In this document: one piece after another, positions 1 to 11,370 of the stretch
How positions within the stretch are numbered: the stretch's first letter is position 1
Layout of the letters: the number at the start of each line of letters is the position of its first letter
Source of the DNA: Achatina immaculata
Lineage: Eukaryota > Mollusca > Gastropoda > Stylommatophora > Achatinidae
Length of the DNA stretch: 64,000 bases
NCBI GenBank assembly: GCA_009760885.1
Contig: CM019715.1
Location: 24,021,642-24,085,641 of the forward strand
Direction: 5' to 3'
Notes under the pieces: generated by a model
What the model was told of the DNA's origin: nothing
Seen by the model: the letters and a program-made list of their open reading frames with translations, nothing else
The model's database searches: none
Position numbers and translations under genes: made by a program

Positions 1-7
1 TTCAAAA

Positions 8-60
8 GAGCTCGCAGGGAGGCAAAGTTTCACTTGACACGGGCTAATGAATGAATGAAT
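8..60 (+). mobile_element. LINE family D, extreme 3' end
   Basis: A degenerate copy of the last ~40 bp of family D, with its ATGA-type tail (aatgaatgaatgaa). It matches the tail end of the D copy at 49588-50133, where a similar 'gggaggcaaagtt...' block precedes the same tetranucleotide repeat. The rest of the element lies outside the window. Confidence 0.6.
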
Positions 61-284
61 TAACAATGTTCTTGCTCTATTTTTCTAAAACTGCGTGACT
101 AAGATGTTCTTAGTAGCCGACGCCGTAAAGACGCTCTCACTTAGACACCATAATGGACTCGCAGTAGATTACAATCCCGTGATCTGAGACCTAAACAACG
201 AACTTTTCTGAAAACTCCAAAACCACGGAGACTACGTTAGTCAGTAACCATCTTTGGTTACTTTGCCTCCATAACAATAACTAT

Positions 285-578
285 CCTACTAGAAGGACTG
301 CTACAGAAACAGAAGCAAGGGAAAAAGCAAATGCAGGTGGAAGGAGAAATGCGTATCAGGAAACTGAGCCCATGAAGGTTGTGGATGAAAGCCAGCCACT
401 GGAAGTCCCCAGCCCGACTGCAGACCTCCTGGAACCTAAACAAAAGATGCATGTTGAGCAATAGAGGGCTCACCTGGGCAAGAGCAGAAAAAAAGGCGAA
501 AGACAGGCATTTGTGGAAAACCCTTGCGGAAGCCCCATGTGCCCTGGGCACTTAAGGTTCAGAGAGAGAGAGAGAGAA
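285..578 (+). mobile_element. LINE family B, internally deleted derivative (5' leader joined to 3' end)
   Basis: The left part (to about 452) matches the 5' leader of family B seen inverted at 58300-58475: 'actgctacagaaacagaagc', then the block coding MKVVDESQPLE...LLEP. At about 450 the sequence jumps to the last ~110 bp of the element, 'ttgagcaatagagggctcac', and ends in a GA tail (557-575). The whole reverse transcriptase is missing. The junction shares a short 'atg' with both parents, which fits template switching or microhomology repair. A reverse-strand 97-codon open frame over it is a shadow. Confidence 0.7.
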
Positions 579-1560
579 GGTTATCTTTGCTTCCCCAAAA
601 GTATAAACCCTGCCTTATAACTTAACATTGTAAAGTAAAGGTAAAGCAAAATCCTAGTTTCCACGCCATAAGGGTATATTAGGGATACGGTGTTAGGCCC
701 ATACTTCAAAGATTTTCCACACATGAACTTCTGATGCTCTGGTTTGATGGTACCTGAAAAAAAATCTCCCACTCCAAAGTACATCACATACACGGAGCCC
801 CCCGATCATGTGACACAACTTCTCTCAAATCCTCTAGAAGGCAAGGAAGACAACTGTGATATTAAATCTTTATGAGAAATTGCATCAGGCAATACTTGAC
901 CCACAAAAATATCATTATTACTTCCCTTGAAACATACAACTTGGTTCCGAAGACGTATAAATCCTCTCATGTAACTAACATTGTACAGTACCAAAATACT
1001 TGTATATAAACCCTACCTTACAACTAACGTTGTACACTACAAAAATAATGCCATGTTCGTCATGATACCTTCACATTTGACTATCACCTTTAGTAATATG
1101 TAATACTGATATTGAAAATAGTACCTTTTGCAAGTAGCAGTGTTTAGTTAACAAGGTACAATAATTTCCATATATCTTATCACATCATACTTATATAAAA
1201 ACCAATGAAGCGAAAAGATTGGGAAGAATAGTTACAAGACTATATAATGATGAAATGACGCATCATTTAATAGGGCAGAAAAAACAAAAGAGCTGGACCG
1301 AAACACGACACGAACAGGAAAAATCAAATAATGCTATGACACATTGAATGGATAGTTGAATATGTCTAAGCTGGAATGGGCCATACGAAAAACAAATTCT
1401 TGCAAATTTTGAGAAAAAAAAATCCGGAATATTTTAGTTTATAAATTAGCACCTGACTTGCAGTTCTGCTAACTGAAAACTGGACATCTGAACACTGAAA
1501 CTTGCAACCTGGCCACATGTTTTAGAGAACGAAAGATGTTAACTAAATGAGTACCAAGTG
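579..1560. other. No gene recognised; weak SINE-like segment near its start
   Basis: AT-rich sequence without a supported gene. At 625-700 a 'gtaaaggtaaag' start and a 'ggtgttaggcc' end resemble the segment at 25655-25725, so a short dispersed repeat is likely. The short open frames here have no recognisable content. Confidence 0.4.
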
Positions 1561-1562
1561 TG

Positions 1563-1760
1563 TATGTATGTATGTATGATGTAGGGTTGAAGACGCTGTC
1601 CGATGAGGCAACCAGCGATCCATAGCTGACCAAGACCCTGTCCCACCTCTCCGTGGTACCCCCAGTAACAGGCTTAGCCTGGCTAACGGGGCAGGGTTCG
1701 CCATAGTCCCTATGGTGGTGAAGTCTGCTAAAACACACTGCACACCCCCTGCTTTTTAAC
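1563..1760 (-). repeat. Dispersed repeat Q, copy 1
   Basis: On the reverse strand this reads 'gggactatggcga...ggtgggacagggtcttggtc...gacagcgtcttcaaccc' and then a CATA-type simple repeat (ATGT repeats at 1560-1577 on the forward strand). The same series of blocks occurs at 22050-22215 and 60540-60695. I cannot assign it to a family; it may be a SINE or a LINE terminal region. Confidence 0.5.
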
Positions 1761-1961
1761 CTGCTCCCACCCCGATACGATGCTGTGCCTCAACACCTCT
1801 ACAGCATCAGCTGCAAAGAACAACAGCTCCAAGTTACAGAGAGTTCGTACAAGTACAAGCATGTATGACGTGCTATGTATTCAGGTCTGATAAATCACAA
1901 CATTTGTCGTCAAGATTAAACTTCTTAGCAGTTTTCTATATCATATCTAAGACTGCACCAA

Positions 1962-2560
1962 CCCTTGTCTGCATATGAAGTCTTTCAATGGGCATGGACG
2001 GGAACAGGCTCTAAACGCTGGACATTGCAGAAATCAACGCTTCGCAGAATCACTTTCGTCTATATCCCCGGGCGCTTGGACATCCAAGGAAACAAGAGAA
2101 CTGACAGACTGGTCAGCTCTGTCATCATCTCAGACGAACTGGATGGAGCTGATATTGTTAACGAGCTCAGAGTGATAGATCACTGGATAGAGCTGATATT
2201 GTTAACTTGTTCAGAGTGATAGGCAACCACTGGATAGAGCTGATATTGTTAATACGCTCAAGAGACAGGCAACCACTGGATAGAGCTGATATTGTTAACG
2301 CGCTCAGAGAGATAGGCAGAGTGGAGTACATCGAAAGCAGCAAATCCACATCGCTGCTGAGAGCTGGGAGTACAAGACCAGGAAAAAGAGGCATGCTGGA
2401 GGCGCGAGGAGATTTGTCAACCAACACAGAAAAGATACTATCAGCCCCAGGACGCCGAAGGATATGTTGGGAGGGGGATCTGAGCACCTGTAGACATGTC
2501 CAGATTGCAGTGATGATGACCCAGACCACACAAACCATAAACCCTTCCTACATGTCCATT
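1962..2560 (+). pseudogene. LINE family K: RNase H domain and C-terminal extension
   Basis: The forward frame starting near 1965 contains 'ITFVYIPGRLDIQGNKRTDRL'-type sequence. This is the RNase H signature around the PGH...GN..AD block, with the canonical His of PGH replaced by Arg. RNase H follows the reverse transcriptase in I, Jockey-related and some other LINE clades. Downstream frames continue with a helix-like 'DRADIVNALREIGR' segment that has been amplified (2137-2318), then a basic region and a Cys/His stretch (2480-2520). No reverse transcriptase is visible upstream, so this is a 5'-truncated and frameshifted copy. The clade is uncertain, but the RNase H call is fairly firm. Confidence 0.6.
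2137..2318. repeat. Four imperfect ~45-bp repeats inside the family K coding region
   Basis: The block 'ctggatagagctgatattgtt' recurs at about 2139, 2184, 2231 and 2276 with intervening 'gctcagagagataggcaa' variants. The unit is not a constant multiple of three, so the amplification throws the copies into different reading frames. This helps explain the broken K frame. Confidence 0.8.
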
Positions 2561-2640
2561 GATTTCTTTTATTGAGAGAAGATAGCTATGCCAGTATATC
2601 CTTTCTGAAGGATATGGACTCCGAGATAAAGAAAATAACG

Positions 2641-2884
2641 GAAAACTCACGAGACGTAGAATGGAGACCTTTTTGTTGAGTTGTCATCAAGAAGAAAATG
2701 ACTGAAAACTCACGAGACGTAGAATGAAGATCTTTTTGTTGTCATCAATAAGAAAATGACTGAAAACTCACGAGACGTAGAATGAAGATCTTTTTGTTGA
2801 GTTGTCATCAAGAAGAAAATGACTGAAAACTCACGAGACGTAGAATGAAGATCTTTTTGTTGAGTTGTCATCAAGAAGAAAATG
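2641..2884. repeat. Four ~63-bp tandem repeats
   Basis: The unit runs from 'gaaaactcacgagacgtaga' to 'gtcatcaagaagaaaatgact'. There are four copies, the second with a small deletion of 'gagtt'. Short reverse-strand frames through it are repeat artefacts. Confidence 0.85.
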
Positions 2885-2889
2885 AAATA

Positions 2890-3555
2890 CAAGTTTGGAG
2901 CTTAATTTCAAATATAGAGTCGCAAAGATCTCGAGTATTAAAGCAGGACACTGTATCGTCTTATCAGTTTATGTTTTGCCAGGATGCTTAACTTGACAGA
3001 AGACTTTAGATTACAGAGATAACAAAGCCTATGGGGGAGAGAAAATCTTTAGTGCCATAGCGGATGTGTTCAGATGTTCAGCTTGGGAAGGGCGTTTTAG
3101 TTGAATATCTTGGTATACATCCGGTTCGTGTACCACACGATGTCTGGAGTACTACTCTATAAACTTTATCTTCATGTAGGAGAAGTGGGACAAGGATTTG
3201 TTAAACACATCACACTTTAATAGGAGGTTTTTTTTCCACGGTATCACTATCTGTAAATGATCAATTCCCAGTAAGCTGGTATGAAATAAGATAGAAGACG
3301 AAGGCAAGGTGGCAAGATTAATTTTAGATAAGGTAAACTTGTATATATGTAGGACGAGTCGGAAACTTTTCTGTTCCACCTCGTACCTCTGCTCTGTCCT
3401 GTCATATGACTGTAGTACAGATGTAGATAGCCGTGCCAAGTTAAAGAATTCAGGTATCATCAGAGGATGGGAAGCTTGACAGAGAACTTTATGTTAGAAC
3501 ACAAAGACCAAATGGCAATACATGCCAGGTATCCCCGCTACTTTCTTACCCTAAC
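2890..3555. other. No feature recognised
   Basis: AT-rich unique-looking sequence. A 102-codon reverse-strand open frame (3152-3460) has no recognisable motif and no visible splice context. Confidence 0.4.
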
Positions 3556-4015
3556 ATAGCACTCGAAATCAAGAGACAGCTAATTAATAGCTTGTTTATA
3601 CCAACTTTGTGCTACCAATGCCAAACTTGGGCACTAACCAAGCAACAGCCAAAGAAAATATCTGCACGTGAAAAAATATTCCCGAGAAAAGCAACAATCG
3701 TCACTAGGAGGGTTAAGCAAAGAAATGATGACATGAGACAACTGGTAGGAACCACACCATGTTTACAATATACAGGGAAACAAAGAATGCAGTGGGTTGA
3801 CCACTAAATTGAAATAATACAAATACAGCAGCCCGCGAGGACCTTCAACCAACTAACTGCAGGACAGAGATCAAGATGAAGATCCCGTAAAAAGATGGAT
3901 AGATAGTTTTACAGAAACACTCGCGAATTACAGCATGAACATCAATGAAGCCAAACAAAAAAACCATCTGCATCTCACCTCGACCTCTTACGGTACAAGA
4001 GGAAGGATAAGGTAA
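3556..4015 (+). pseudogene. LINE family I, reverse transcriptase C-terminal end
   Basis: Forward frames give 'EIKRQLINSLFIPTLCYQCQTWALTK', followed by a basic linker with 'TRRVKQRNDDMRQLVG' and then 'MQWVDH'. This is the usual order of the thumb and C-terminal region in RTE- and CR1-like LINE proteins: a Y/C..TW..T block, then an arginine-rich block, then W.H. Stops and shifts interrupt it after 3807, and the remaining 'RSRSRSRKKMDR'-type block continues to about 3900. It is a 5'-truncated relic. No tail or target duplication could be defined. Confidence 0.6.
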
Positions 4016-5085
4016 CGTGAAAGTATGAAAGTAAAGTACTCTACCCTATCATTTATCTTTCTCTTAGACTCCCTCCCCTCCCCCAAATACGCTAATAGGA
4101 TTCACTTTGTATCCATATTCTCCAGTCTTCCCTAGTAAACATTTATATTAAATGAGCTCCCTTGTTTGAATGGCGAGGGTTTTCTGAGATATTTCTACAA
4201 ACTTTTCTCTCTGGATTATTTCCGTGCGTTTGATTTTTTGTGTAATCGTCTTTATTTTTGCCAGCTGAGATATAGGGCGTTAGATAATTTGGCAACTGGG
4301 GCTCACTGTCATTATATCCATTCTTCTATTTCTTAACTAACCCACCTTCTTACATTTCCTTCTTATCATACGATCATTTTCTGTGGGACTTGGTTCCTAG
4401 TAGGATCTCTGATAACAGCGTAGCTAGGCAACATAGGGCCTGTGTGAGAGTTTTGTGTGGCTCTTTCCCCTCCCCCCCCCCACCCGAAGATTTACTACAG
4501 TACTTTCATATTTATAAATGTGGTCACAGCCTCAGTGCGAAAGGTCAGATCTATTTATATATTCTAAACAGTGCAGTGCAGGCAACATAAAGACGACATA
4601 TCCTTCTTGTCAATGCAGCAGAAACGCCGAACAAAACAAAAACGTGCACAGCTTGTTCTATAACAGCACGAAAAACCTCTTGTTATGCAAATTTCTGCTA
4701 TATAAAAACATTAAAAAACATTTGGCTTTATCTGAAAAAAATGGATTTCGAAGAAAACACAAACTAATAAAAAGAGCTGGTATGAAATGAAAAAAATTCC
4801 GTTGCATTTTCAGTAATATACGTAACTAAAAAATGGACTAAAATCCTTAGATAAATATAGCATCTTTAAAGATACTTGAGGCTGCTTGTGGAATTTTGCT
4901 TGGAAAGGTTATTGTTGGTGAATTATTGTGAAATTGGGGATGGAGGGTTGTTATCATCTGCTTTCGGCTCGGAATGAATTAACGTAACATCAAGCCTGGG
5001 AGATCATGCTTCCATGTTCTCTTTATGTGCTTTTTTATAGTGGTTTAAAAATACTCATAGTTTCTGCCATTTTGTCAGTGCTCTC
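4016..5085. other. No gene recognised
   Basis: AT-rich sequence with a C-run at 4472-4481. The 90-codon open frame at 4518-4790 is Lys/Asn-rich in keeping with base composition, and I see no domain in it. Confidence 0.4.
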
Positions 5086-5089
5086 TTCT

Positions 5090-5405
5090 CAGACAGCAGC
5101 TACTTGTACAGTTCCAAACTTGCCCCAGTATCTCGAGTGACTGCCTTGCTTACTTCCACATTATAATCATTATCTTTCAGCCGTAGTACGTACTTGTTTT
5201 TCCATTACGACTAAAACATCTGCCAACTCGTAGCCTTCAGCAGTTAGTTTTTGTTGTCCTTGTCGACTACATCTTCAACTTGTCCAACAGCAATAAGCTG
5301 TTGTATTTCTTCAAGAGTTAGATCATCAGGTTGAACATCTAGAATCTATTTAACATGTTCATATTCTACTTCCTGAAATGTCACCTTCTTTGTTGTCTGA
5401 AAATA
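5090..5405 (-). pseudogene. Possible transposase C-terminal tail (pogo/Tigger-like)
   Basis: Reverse-strand translation gives a series of acidic helical blocks in shifting frames: 'QPDDLTLEEIQQLIAVGQVE', then 'DNDYNVEVSKAVTRDTGASL'. These contain a D-D-L-T-x-E-E-I pattern that I associate with the acidic C-terminal tails of pogo/Tigger-type (CENP-B-related) transposases. Stop codons interrupt it. There is no DDE core or helix-turn-helix nearby. This assignment rests on pattern memory only. Confidence 0.3.
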
Positions 5406-5489
5406 GCTGGAAGTGATTTCTACTATTTCTCTTAAAGGAAGAGGTACAAAAGATCACATTTTCAGCGTATGATTAATGATAGAGTAACG

Positions 5490-7213
5490 CAGAGAGTTTA
5501 ATACGAATCTATATTTATCTTTTATAGACTATTCAAAAAGCAACACCAGAAACTATGGGAATAATGGAAAAATGGGATTTCCAACACATGCGAGATAAGT
5601 ATATCACTGCTTTATATAGGTCAACAGGCAGCAGTAAGAATAAATGAGAAACAACAACTTCGTTTGACAAGGGGTCCATCAGGGTTGCATACTGTCGTCC
5701 TACTTATTTGACTTGTATCTTGCATTCTTCCCGTGCCGCTAAACGTCACATAGTGCATGGTAGTTCGCCAAGATTTCCTGTCTTCGGCGTTTTTCAATTC
5801 CATCAAGGGATTTCATCCCCACTGAAATGGCCTCTCTAACAATGTCTCTCTCTTGAGAGTTTCACGTGGTCGACCTCTTTTTCTTCGACCTCTTGTGTTC
5901 CATTTGATAGCTTGTTTTGGTATTCTCTGATTGTTTCTTCTCATCACATGACCGACATATGTCCATCTTCTTTTTCTGATCACCCATGAGACAGGTTATT
6001 GTTTGCTCATCTGTCTGATCTGTTCGTTTTTCTTCAATATATTCCACTTTATACCGAGTATTTTCATGAGACATTTGTTTTCGAAAGAGCAATTCTTGAC
6101 TATCTCTTTAGTTTTTTCCAGCTTTCACATGCATAAATGAGGGTGGATATTAAATTTGAATTAAATAATCTTAACTTGGTTTTTGTGCTTATAAATTTTG
6201 AATGCCAAATGTTCTCAAGATTCTTGAAGGTCAATGCTGCTTTTACAGTTCGAATTCTAACTTCCATTCTGGTGTTACCATCCTGGTCTATGTAGCTGCC
6301 AAGATATATTTGTATTATGATATATAAATTTATACTGAAAATATAATGAGGAATGTTAGAGAAGATGTAGACAAAGTGATTTTACGATGCCATAAAAATT
6401 GAAGGTTATGAAATACCAGAGATTAGATATGCTGATGACACAGTATTACTGTCCACAACACAAACAGAAATGGAAAAACTAATTATGTCAGTCCGTATGA
6501 ACAGTGAAGAGCAAAACCTTTATCTTAACCTAAAGAAAACCTAATTGATGACAACTGACAAAACAAATAAGGCAGCTGAAATATATATCAGTGAGGAAAA
6601 ACTGGAAGAGGTGGAGAGTTTTGAATATCTTGGATCACTACTAACTAATAATGGAGATACAATGAGAGAAATTAAAAGGACATCTGTCACTCTTAAAAAA
6701 GTAAAACACCTAAAGAATCTGTTGAAAGGAACAGACAGAACTACAAAAAAATAAGATTTTTAAGGGCATGCGTCTTTCCCAATGCAGCATATGTCTGTGA
6801 GACCTGGACACTTAATAAAACAGCTGAGAAACACATAAATGCCCTTGAATGTAAATGCTACAGAAGAGTTCTTCAAATATCATGGACACACACACAAATA
6901 CCAAATATACTCATACAACAAGAACTTAATACTGAAGAAGGCTGGCTGTTAAGGAAGATTAAATAGAAACAGAGAAAACTTAAATAATGTGGACATATTA
7001 AATGTCATAATACTTTAGATACACCTGTCTTCGAAGGGTATTATGGGAAAAAAGAAAGAGAGGAAGAGCAAGGCGAAGATGGCTGTAAGACATCGTTGAT
7101 GATCTGCGCATGGATTCATCAGCAGCAGGCCATCTTGCTCACAACTGAGAGACCTAAATGAGAACTGTTAGAGAGGCAATGTTCCGCAAGGGTCATGCAA
7201 GTGACTGACTGAC
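5490..7213 (+). mobile_element. LINE family D, 5'-truncated, split by a family A insertion
   Basis: The D sequence begins at 'gagtttaatacgaatc', corresponding to 55503 in the longer D copy. It runs to 5718, is interrupted by an oppositely oriented A element, and resumes at about 6328 with 'atactgaaaatataatgagg'. It then reads through the YADD region ('gattagatatgctgatgaca', 6421-6440) and the frame 6545-6754 (EEKLEEVESFEYLGSLL), to the C-terminal end and a short ACTG tail at about 7205. Many stops are present. Because the A copy lies within it, D was here first. Confidence 0.8.
5720..6310 (-). mobile_element. LINE family A, 5'-truncated copy nested in D
   Basis: Reading on the reverse strand, it starts near 6305 at the block equivalent to 61340 ('gctacatagaccaggatggt'). 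It ends at 5722 with 'cggcacgggaagaatgcaag', the 3' end of family A also seen at 60770 and 32540. The D sequence on either side is contiguous: 'acttatttgacttgtat' on the left and 'atactgaaaatataatgagg' on the right. An imperfect target duplication of the form TATTTG...TTGTAT is possible. Confidence 0.75.
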
Positions 7214-7439
7214 TCTTAAAGTTTCGAAACTTCAGAATCACAGAATAAATGCGAGTTAAGCTTTCACCCCCCCCCCCCCTCCTAGGAACAACTTTGTTAA
7301 GAACACACTTATCTTAACATAGTCTTTGTGAGACAGGGAACATAGATCTGTTTGCTTAAAAAGTCTGACCTACTTCTGTAGCCCAGAAACTTTAGCAATC
7401 AACACTAATTGTAATTGTTATTTTGTAAAATGCAATGTC

Positions 7440-7925
7440 AGGTTGGTGGACGGATGGGGACACGGAGATCACCGGTGGGGATGAGGAAAATCTGGTGTGA
7501 GACCAATGAATCCAGGACGTGACAAGCCTATGTGTCTTTACAACAATACCTATCAGAATGATGTAAACAAAACAGAGCCAGCAGACTATATGTGGTGGGG
7601 AATGGATATCGTGGAGGCACTCATTGGATTCCTCATCCCAGAGTCGGAGTGTCTTTGTGGAACTATCTCAAAGCCACCTGGCCAGTCAGCGTTGCATGCT
7701 GGATCTGACGTGGAGAATGGGCTTAAGTACAGCCACCAGAGGCTGGAAAATAAAGTTTTGGCCAGGCCAGCCTACACCACTGTCTTCATGGCAGTCTGAG
7801 CAAGACCATAGTCTGCCCTAGCAAGGAAATGTGCTGAAGTTGGAAATATCCAGCCAAAAGGCGCATCGCAAAAATCAGGGTACCACGCATCATCGCCATT
7901 GAGCGTACTACTAAGAAGAAGAAGA
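7440..7925 (+). mobile_element. Probable LINE 3' region with AAG tail
   Basis: A less AT-rich stretch ('tggggacacggagatcaccg') with two overlapping meaningless open frames. It ends in 'actactaagaagaagaagat' at 7908-7926. The (AAG)n end is like the tails of J copies at 17685-17699 and 48625. I see no reverse transcriptase motif, so it may be a 3' untranslated region. Confidence 0.35.
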
Positions 7926-8055
7926 TGTTTTCACCCAACACGATGCAAAAATTATTTCGATACATATTTCCAAACTTTCTTAAGGTTACCGGTGCCATTT
8001 TATATTTCTTCTAAAATTCCGTTACAGTTTCAGCACGGTTCCCTTCAGTAGCACT

Positions 8056-8229
8056 AGTTAGTATCTGAAGTGTGTGTCTTAAGTTAGTATCTGAAGTGTG
8101 TGTCTTAAGTTAGTATCTGAAGTGTGTGTCTTAAGTTAGTATCTGAAGTGTGTGTCTTAAGTTAGTATCTGAAGTGTGTGTCTTAAGTTAGTATCTGAAG
8201 TGTGTGTCTTAAGTTAGTATCTGAAGTGA
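8056..8229. repeat. 26-bp tandem repeat, about 6.7 copies
   Basis: The unit 'agttagtatctgaagtgtgt' plus 'gtctta' is repeated with almost no change, so the array is young. It is followed by a short TTA microsatellite (8234-8255). Confidence 0.95.
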
Positions 8230-8259
8230 AAAACTATTATTATTATTATTATTATCTTC

Positions 8260-9345
8260 TTTATGTTTTACATTAAATCACAAAATGTTTGTAATAATCA
8301 CATTTATTGGACTGGAAAATTTTATTAAAAGATTATTGTAGCTTCACGTGAAATTAAATAATGATTAAACATTCACTAAAAGTGTTAACAATCACAAGAA
8401 GTTTCTAATTATCACAATTATTTGCTAGGATCAATTTATTATTAGTGAAAGCTCTGTTCATGCAAACGTATTTAATGTCATCTTTCAAAGTGTTGTTCTC
8501 TTTCCAGTTTCGGACTAGTTTCTTCACTTTCATTTTTTCTCTTTCTTCTCAGTTAACAGAACAACCAAGTTTGAAAATCATTTAAGTCATACTTGACCTC
8601 AAATATTTTGTTACCAGTCTAAGCGCAATGAATGCCCTCTCTGCTGTCATCTCTATGACTAGAATTGCTGGGACGAAAATGAGTGCAGAGTAAATATCTC
8701 GAAGGCTTATCTTGTGTTTTCATGGGAGTTTTCCCTCAGTCTCTTGTGTCAGCGCTCGAGAGAGCTCTGTACAACATTTTTATCATCCCTTGTATTTTCT
8801 ATTTTCCTTAAATAATCCTTTCCATATTACATCTTGTGTTACATATTTGCTATGATTTGCAGAAAATTATCGATATATAATTTTGAGTTCACAACAAAAG
8901 TTTTATAAGGATAAAGACTGTTTCAAACTCGCGGGCTCCGTCCCTAGGGTGGGGCCTTGTCCTTCTTCACGCCCTGCACATCTGATTGTTACGCCCATAA
9001 TATCTGACAGTTAAGTTCTCTTTTTGAGCGTATTTATTTCTTGTTTTATCATTTCTGTTGTCCTTTAAAAACCATTTAGTCGAAATATTGAATTGTTGGT
9101 GTTATTCTTTTCCAAGTGCTCAGTTATTTCCCACCCCAGTTCCCGCCCCTCTCGTTTCTCTTTCTATCTGTGTGTAACTGAACTTGTTTCTACTATCCCT
9201 TCACAACTTTTATGGGGTATGGACCGGGAAGTGACATTATGGTATCTCTGATGACGTCAGTAGAATGGGAATAACCAAAATCTATAACAGGGATGTAGTA
9301 GAGAACAACATACTATTTCTATTTTTTAAAAAAAGAACACACACA
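8260..9345. other. No feature recognised
   Basis: AT-rich sequence without a supported coding region, array or element end. Confidence 0.4.
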
Positions 9346-10012
9346 CTCTCACTCTTTCTCTCTCTCTCTCTCTCTCTCTCTTTCTGAACCTTAAGTGCCA
9401 AGGACACATGGGGCTTCTGCAAGGGTTTTCCACAAATGCCTGTCCTTTGCCTTTTTTTCCGCTGTTACCCAGGTGAGCCCTCTATTGCTCAACATCCTCT
9501 CTGTTGTTCTTCTCCATGTCTCTTTTGGTCTACCCTTACTTCTGTTCACCTGTGGTTTCCATCTTAGTGCTATTTTTGGTAGTGAGTTTTCAGTCATTTA
9601 GAGCACATGTCCCAACCATTGCCAGCGTCTTTTCTCAATAATTGCTGACAGCGGCTTCATCTGCATCAATAATTGCTGACAGCGGCTTCATCTGCATCAA
9701 TAATTGCTGACAGCGGCTTCATCTGCATTTCTGCTAACAAGATGTTATTTCTTATGGTGTCTGGCCAAAATATTTGTCTAATCCTTCGTAAACATTTAGT
9801 CTGGAAAGAATTCAACTTGTTTTCTATGGTTTTGGTGATTTTCCAGCATTCACTTCCACAGAGTAGTACACTTAGAATAGGACCACTGTACGCTAACACG
9901 CATGATCGTAAAAGGCGACTAAGGAGGGTTCGGCATAGGGCCAGCAACCCTATCTGGTTTAAAAAAAACCATCAGACTACTACAGAAACAGAAGCAAGAG
10001 AAAGAAGAACTA
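9346..10012 (-). mobile_element. LINE family B with inverted 5' leader
   Basis: On the reverse strand, 9875 to 9385 encodes the B C-terminal region in pieces: 'VLLCGSECWKITKTIENKLN', 'CLRRIRQIFWPDTIRNNILL', then 'SLPKIALRWKPQVNRSKGRP'. It ends in a CT/GA tail at 9346-9384. Immediately beyond its 5' edge, 9878-10010 reads on the forward strand as the B 5' leader: 'gatcgtaaaaggcgactaag', then 'cagaaacagaagcaagagaa'. The 5' part is therefore inverted relative to the 3' part with the two starts abutting. This is the arrangement produced by twin priming. Internal RT is absent. Confidence 0.75.
9636..9728. repeat. 31-bp triplication inside family B copy
   Basis: Three consecutive identical copies of a unit starting 'caataattgctgacagcggc'. 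The copy at 50409 has it only once. It shifts the coding frame (31 is not divisible by three) and arose after or during this insertion. Confidence 0.9.
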
Positions 10013-10083
10013 GTACGTAGAAAATAAGATGTCGAGCCAAAGTTAGGTAATTTACCTGTACACAGTCAATCAAGAACCTTATT

Positions 10084-10253
10084 CAGGGTGTTCCATAAGT
10101 AACTGTGCACTAACCCAGTATCGATTCCTGATATCGTAGTGGTATTTAATGTTTGCGGTATCTAGCCACATCTGCCTGCTGCAGTCATTAAAATATCACT
10201 ACCATACCGGAATCGATAATGGATTAGTGCACAGTTATTTCTCGAACGCACCG
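10084..10253. mobile_element. MITE with ~60-bp terminal inverted repeats, mariner-like ends
   Basis: The left end 'cagggtgttccataagtaac' plus 'tgtgcactaa' pairs with the inverse of the right end 'ttagtgcacagttatttctc'. The pairing continues imperfectly through 'tatcgattcc' and 'gtagtgatat' blocks, leaving a short centre. It is ~170 bp and has no coding capacity. The CAGGGTGTT start resembles the terminal repeat of the mariner at 51562. TA-containing flanks would fit TA target duplication. Confidence 0.7.
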
Positions 10254-10259
10254 TATCAG

Positions 10260-11365
10260 CTACGTCGAACAGAGATTTTTCTTTAGCAGGTCGAGACTAA
10301 AATTAAGGTCCGTGGGGTATGAGATAATGTTGCCAGGAGGTGTTACGGGAACATGCAGAAAAGAAAAGAAAACAAAACAAAAGGAAATCAGTTAATATAA
10401 AATAAATATTAAATTTACCAGATCTTAAGGATCTAGTTTTACTTTATGTCTTCAGATCTAAGTATTACAATAAAAACAACCACATATGCTACCAATTATT
10501 GAAATAATCACGCCAGGTATTACGTCTGCAACTGTGTATTTCTACAATGTATAAAATTGGAAAAAAGTAGGAGCAGCTTTATTACTTAACGATTACAAAG
10601 TTGTGACGTTTCGGCGTGAGCCTTAATCATACAAAAACATACAGGACGAAGAAATAGGGAGAGGAGATAAAGTATAGATTTACATGAATATTGTAAAAAA
10701 AAAAAAAGTACTTAGCTGTAAATTGCAAGGTGTGGCTTGTCTGGCGGTGTGTGTCAGGAATGGATCTGGTAGGACGTGGAAATTGTTTAAATAGAGACCT
10801 GTGACATGTGGTCGGTGGGTTGTAACTGGGAGTGGTGGATGGGGAACCGGGGAGGGGAGAGAGAGTGACGCACTACTGGCCTAGCTAGGAGAATTTGAAA
10901 CAGGTGATTGGGGAAGAGGTGTTGCAAAGAAGAGGGGTTGCTGAGAAAATAGCGGGGTTGCAGAGTGATGCTGTGAGGAAGTTTGAAAAGTAAAAAGGGG
11001 TGGATTTAGTGGAGAGGTACTATAATGATTGAAGAAGATGATGTTACGTGTAACTAAACAGCGAGTTTAACCCGTGTGGTTCCAGCGTCCCATAATTTTG
11101 AATGCAGCGGTTCTCAACACCAATTATTGTGTCTCTACAGGCTTTTGAAGCAATGAACACCAGGTTGTAGAATGGCATGATGTATAAACTCTCTGTTCTT
11201 AGTTATAATTCAATTAATTACTTTATTATGTAATTATTCTTAGCATGTTTATGAAAATAAGAACACGGTCTTCTCTTTTTTTGTGGTTTCAGATAAGAGA
11301 GCCTAGTTTAAAATTTTGATAAACTAAACTATAAACATCTTGGGAGATGTATCTATGGTAGCTAA
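10260..11365. other. No gene recognised
   Basis: Mostly unremarkable AT-rich DNA. At 10600-10650 'gacgtttcggcgtgagcctt' followed by 'aatcat' resembles the 'TTTCGGC...AAG...' stretch found in Penelope-like elements and at 39955 and 41810. This is only a weak hint. A purine/GT-rich patch lies at 10790-11000. Confidence 0.35.
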
Positions 11366-11370
11366 GCTTC

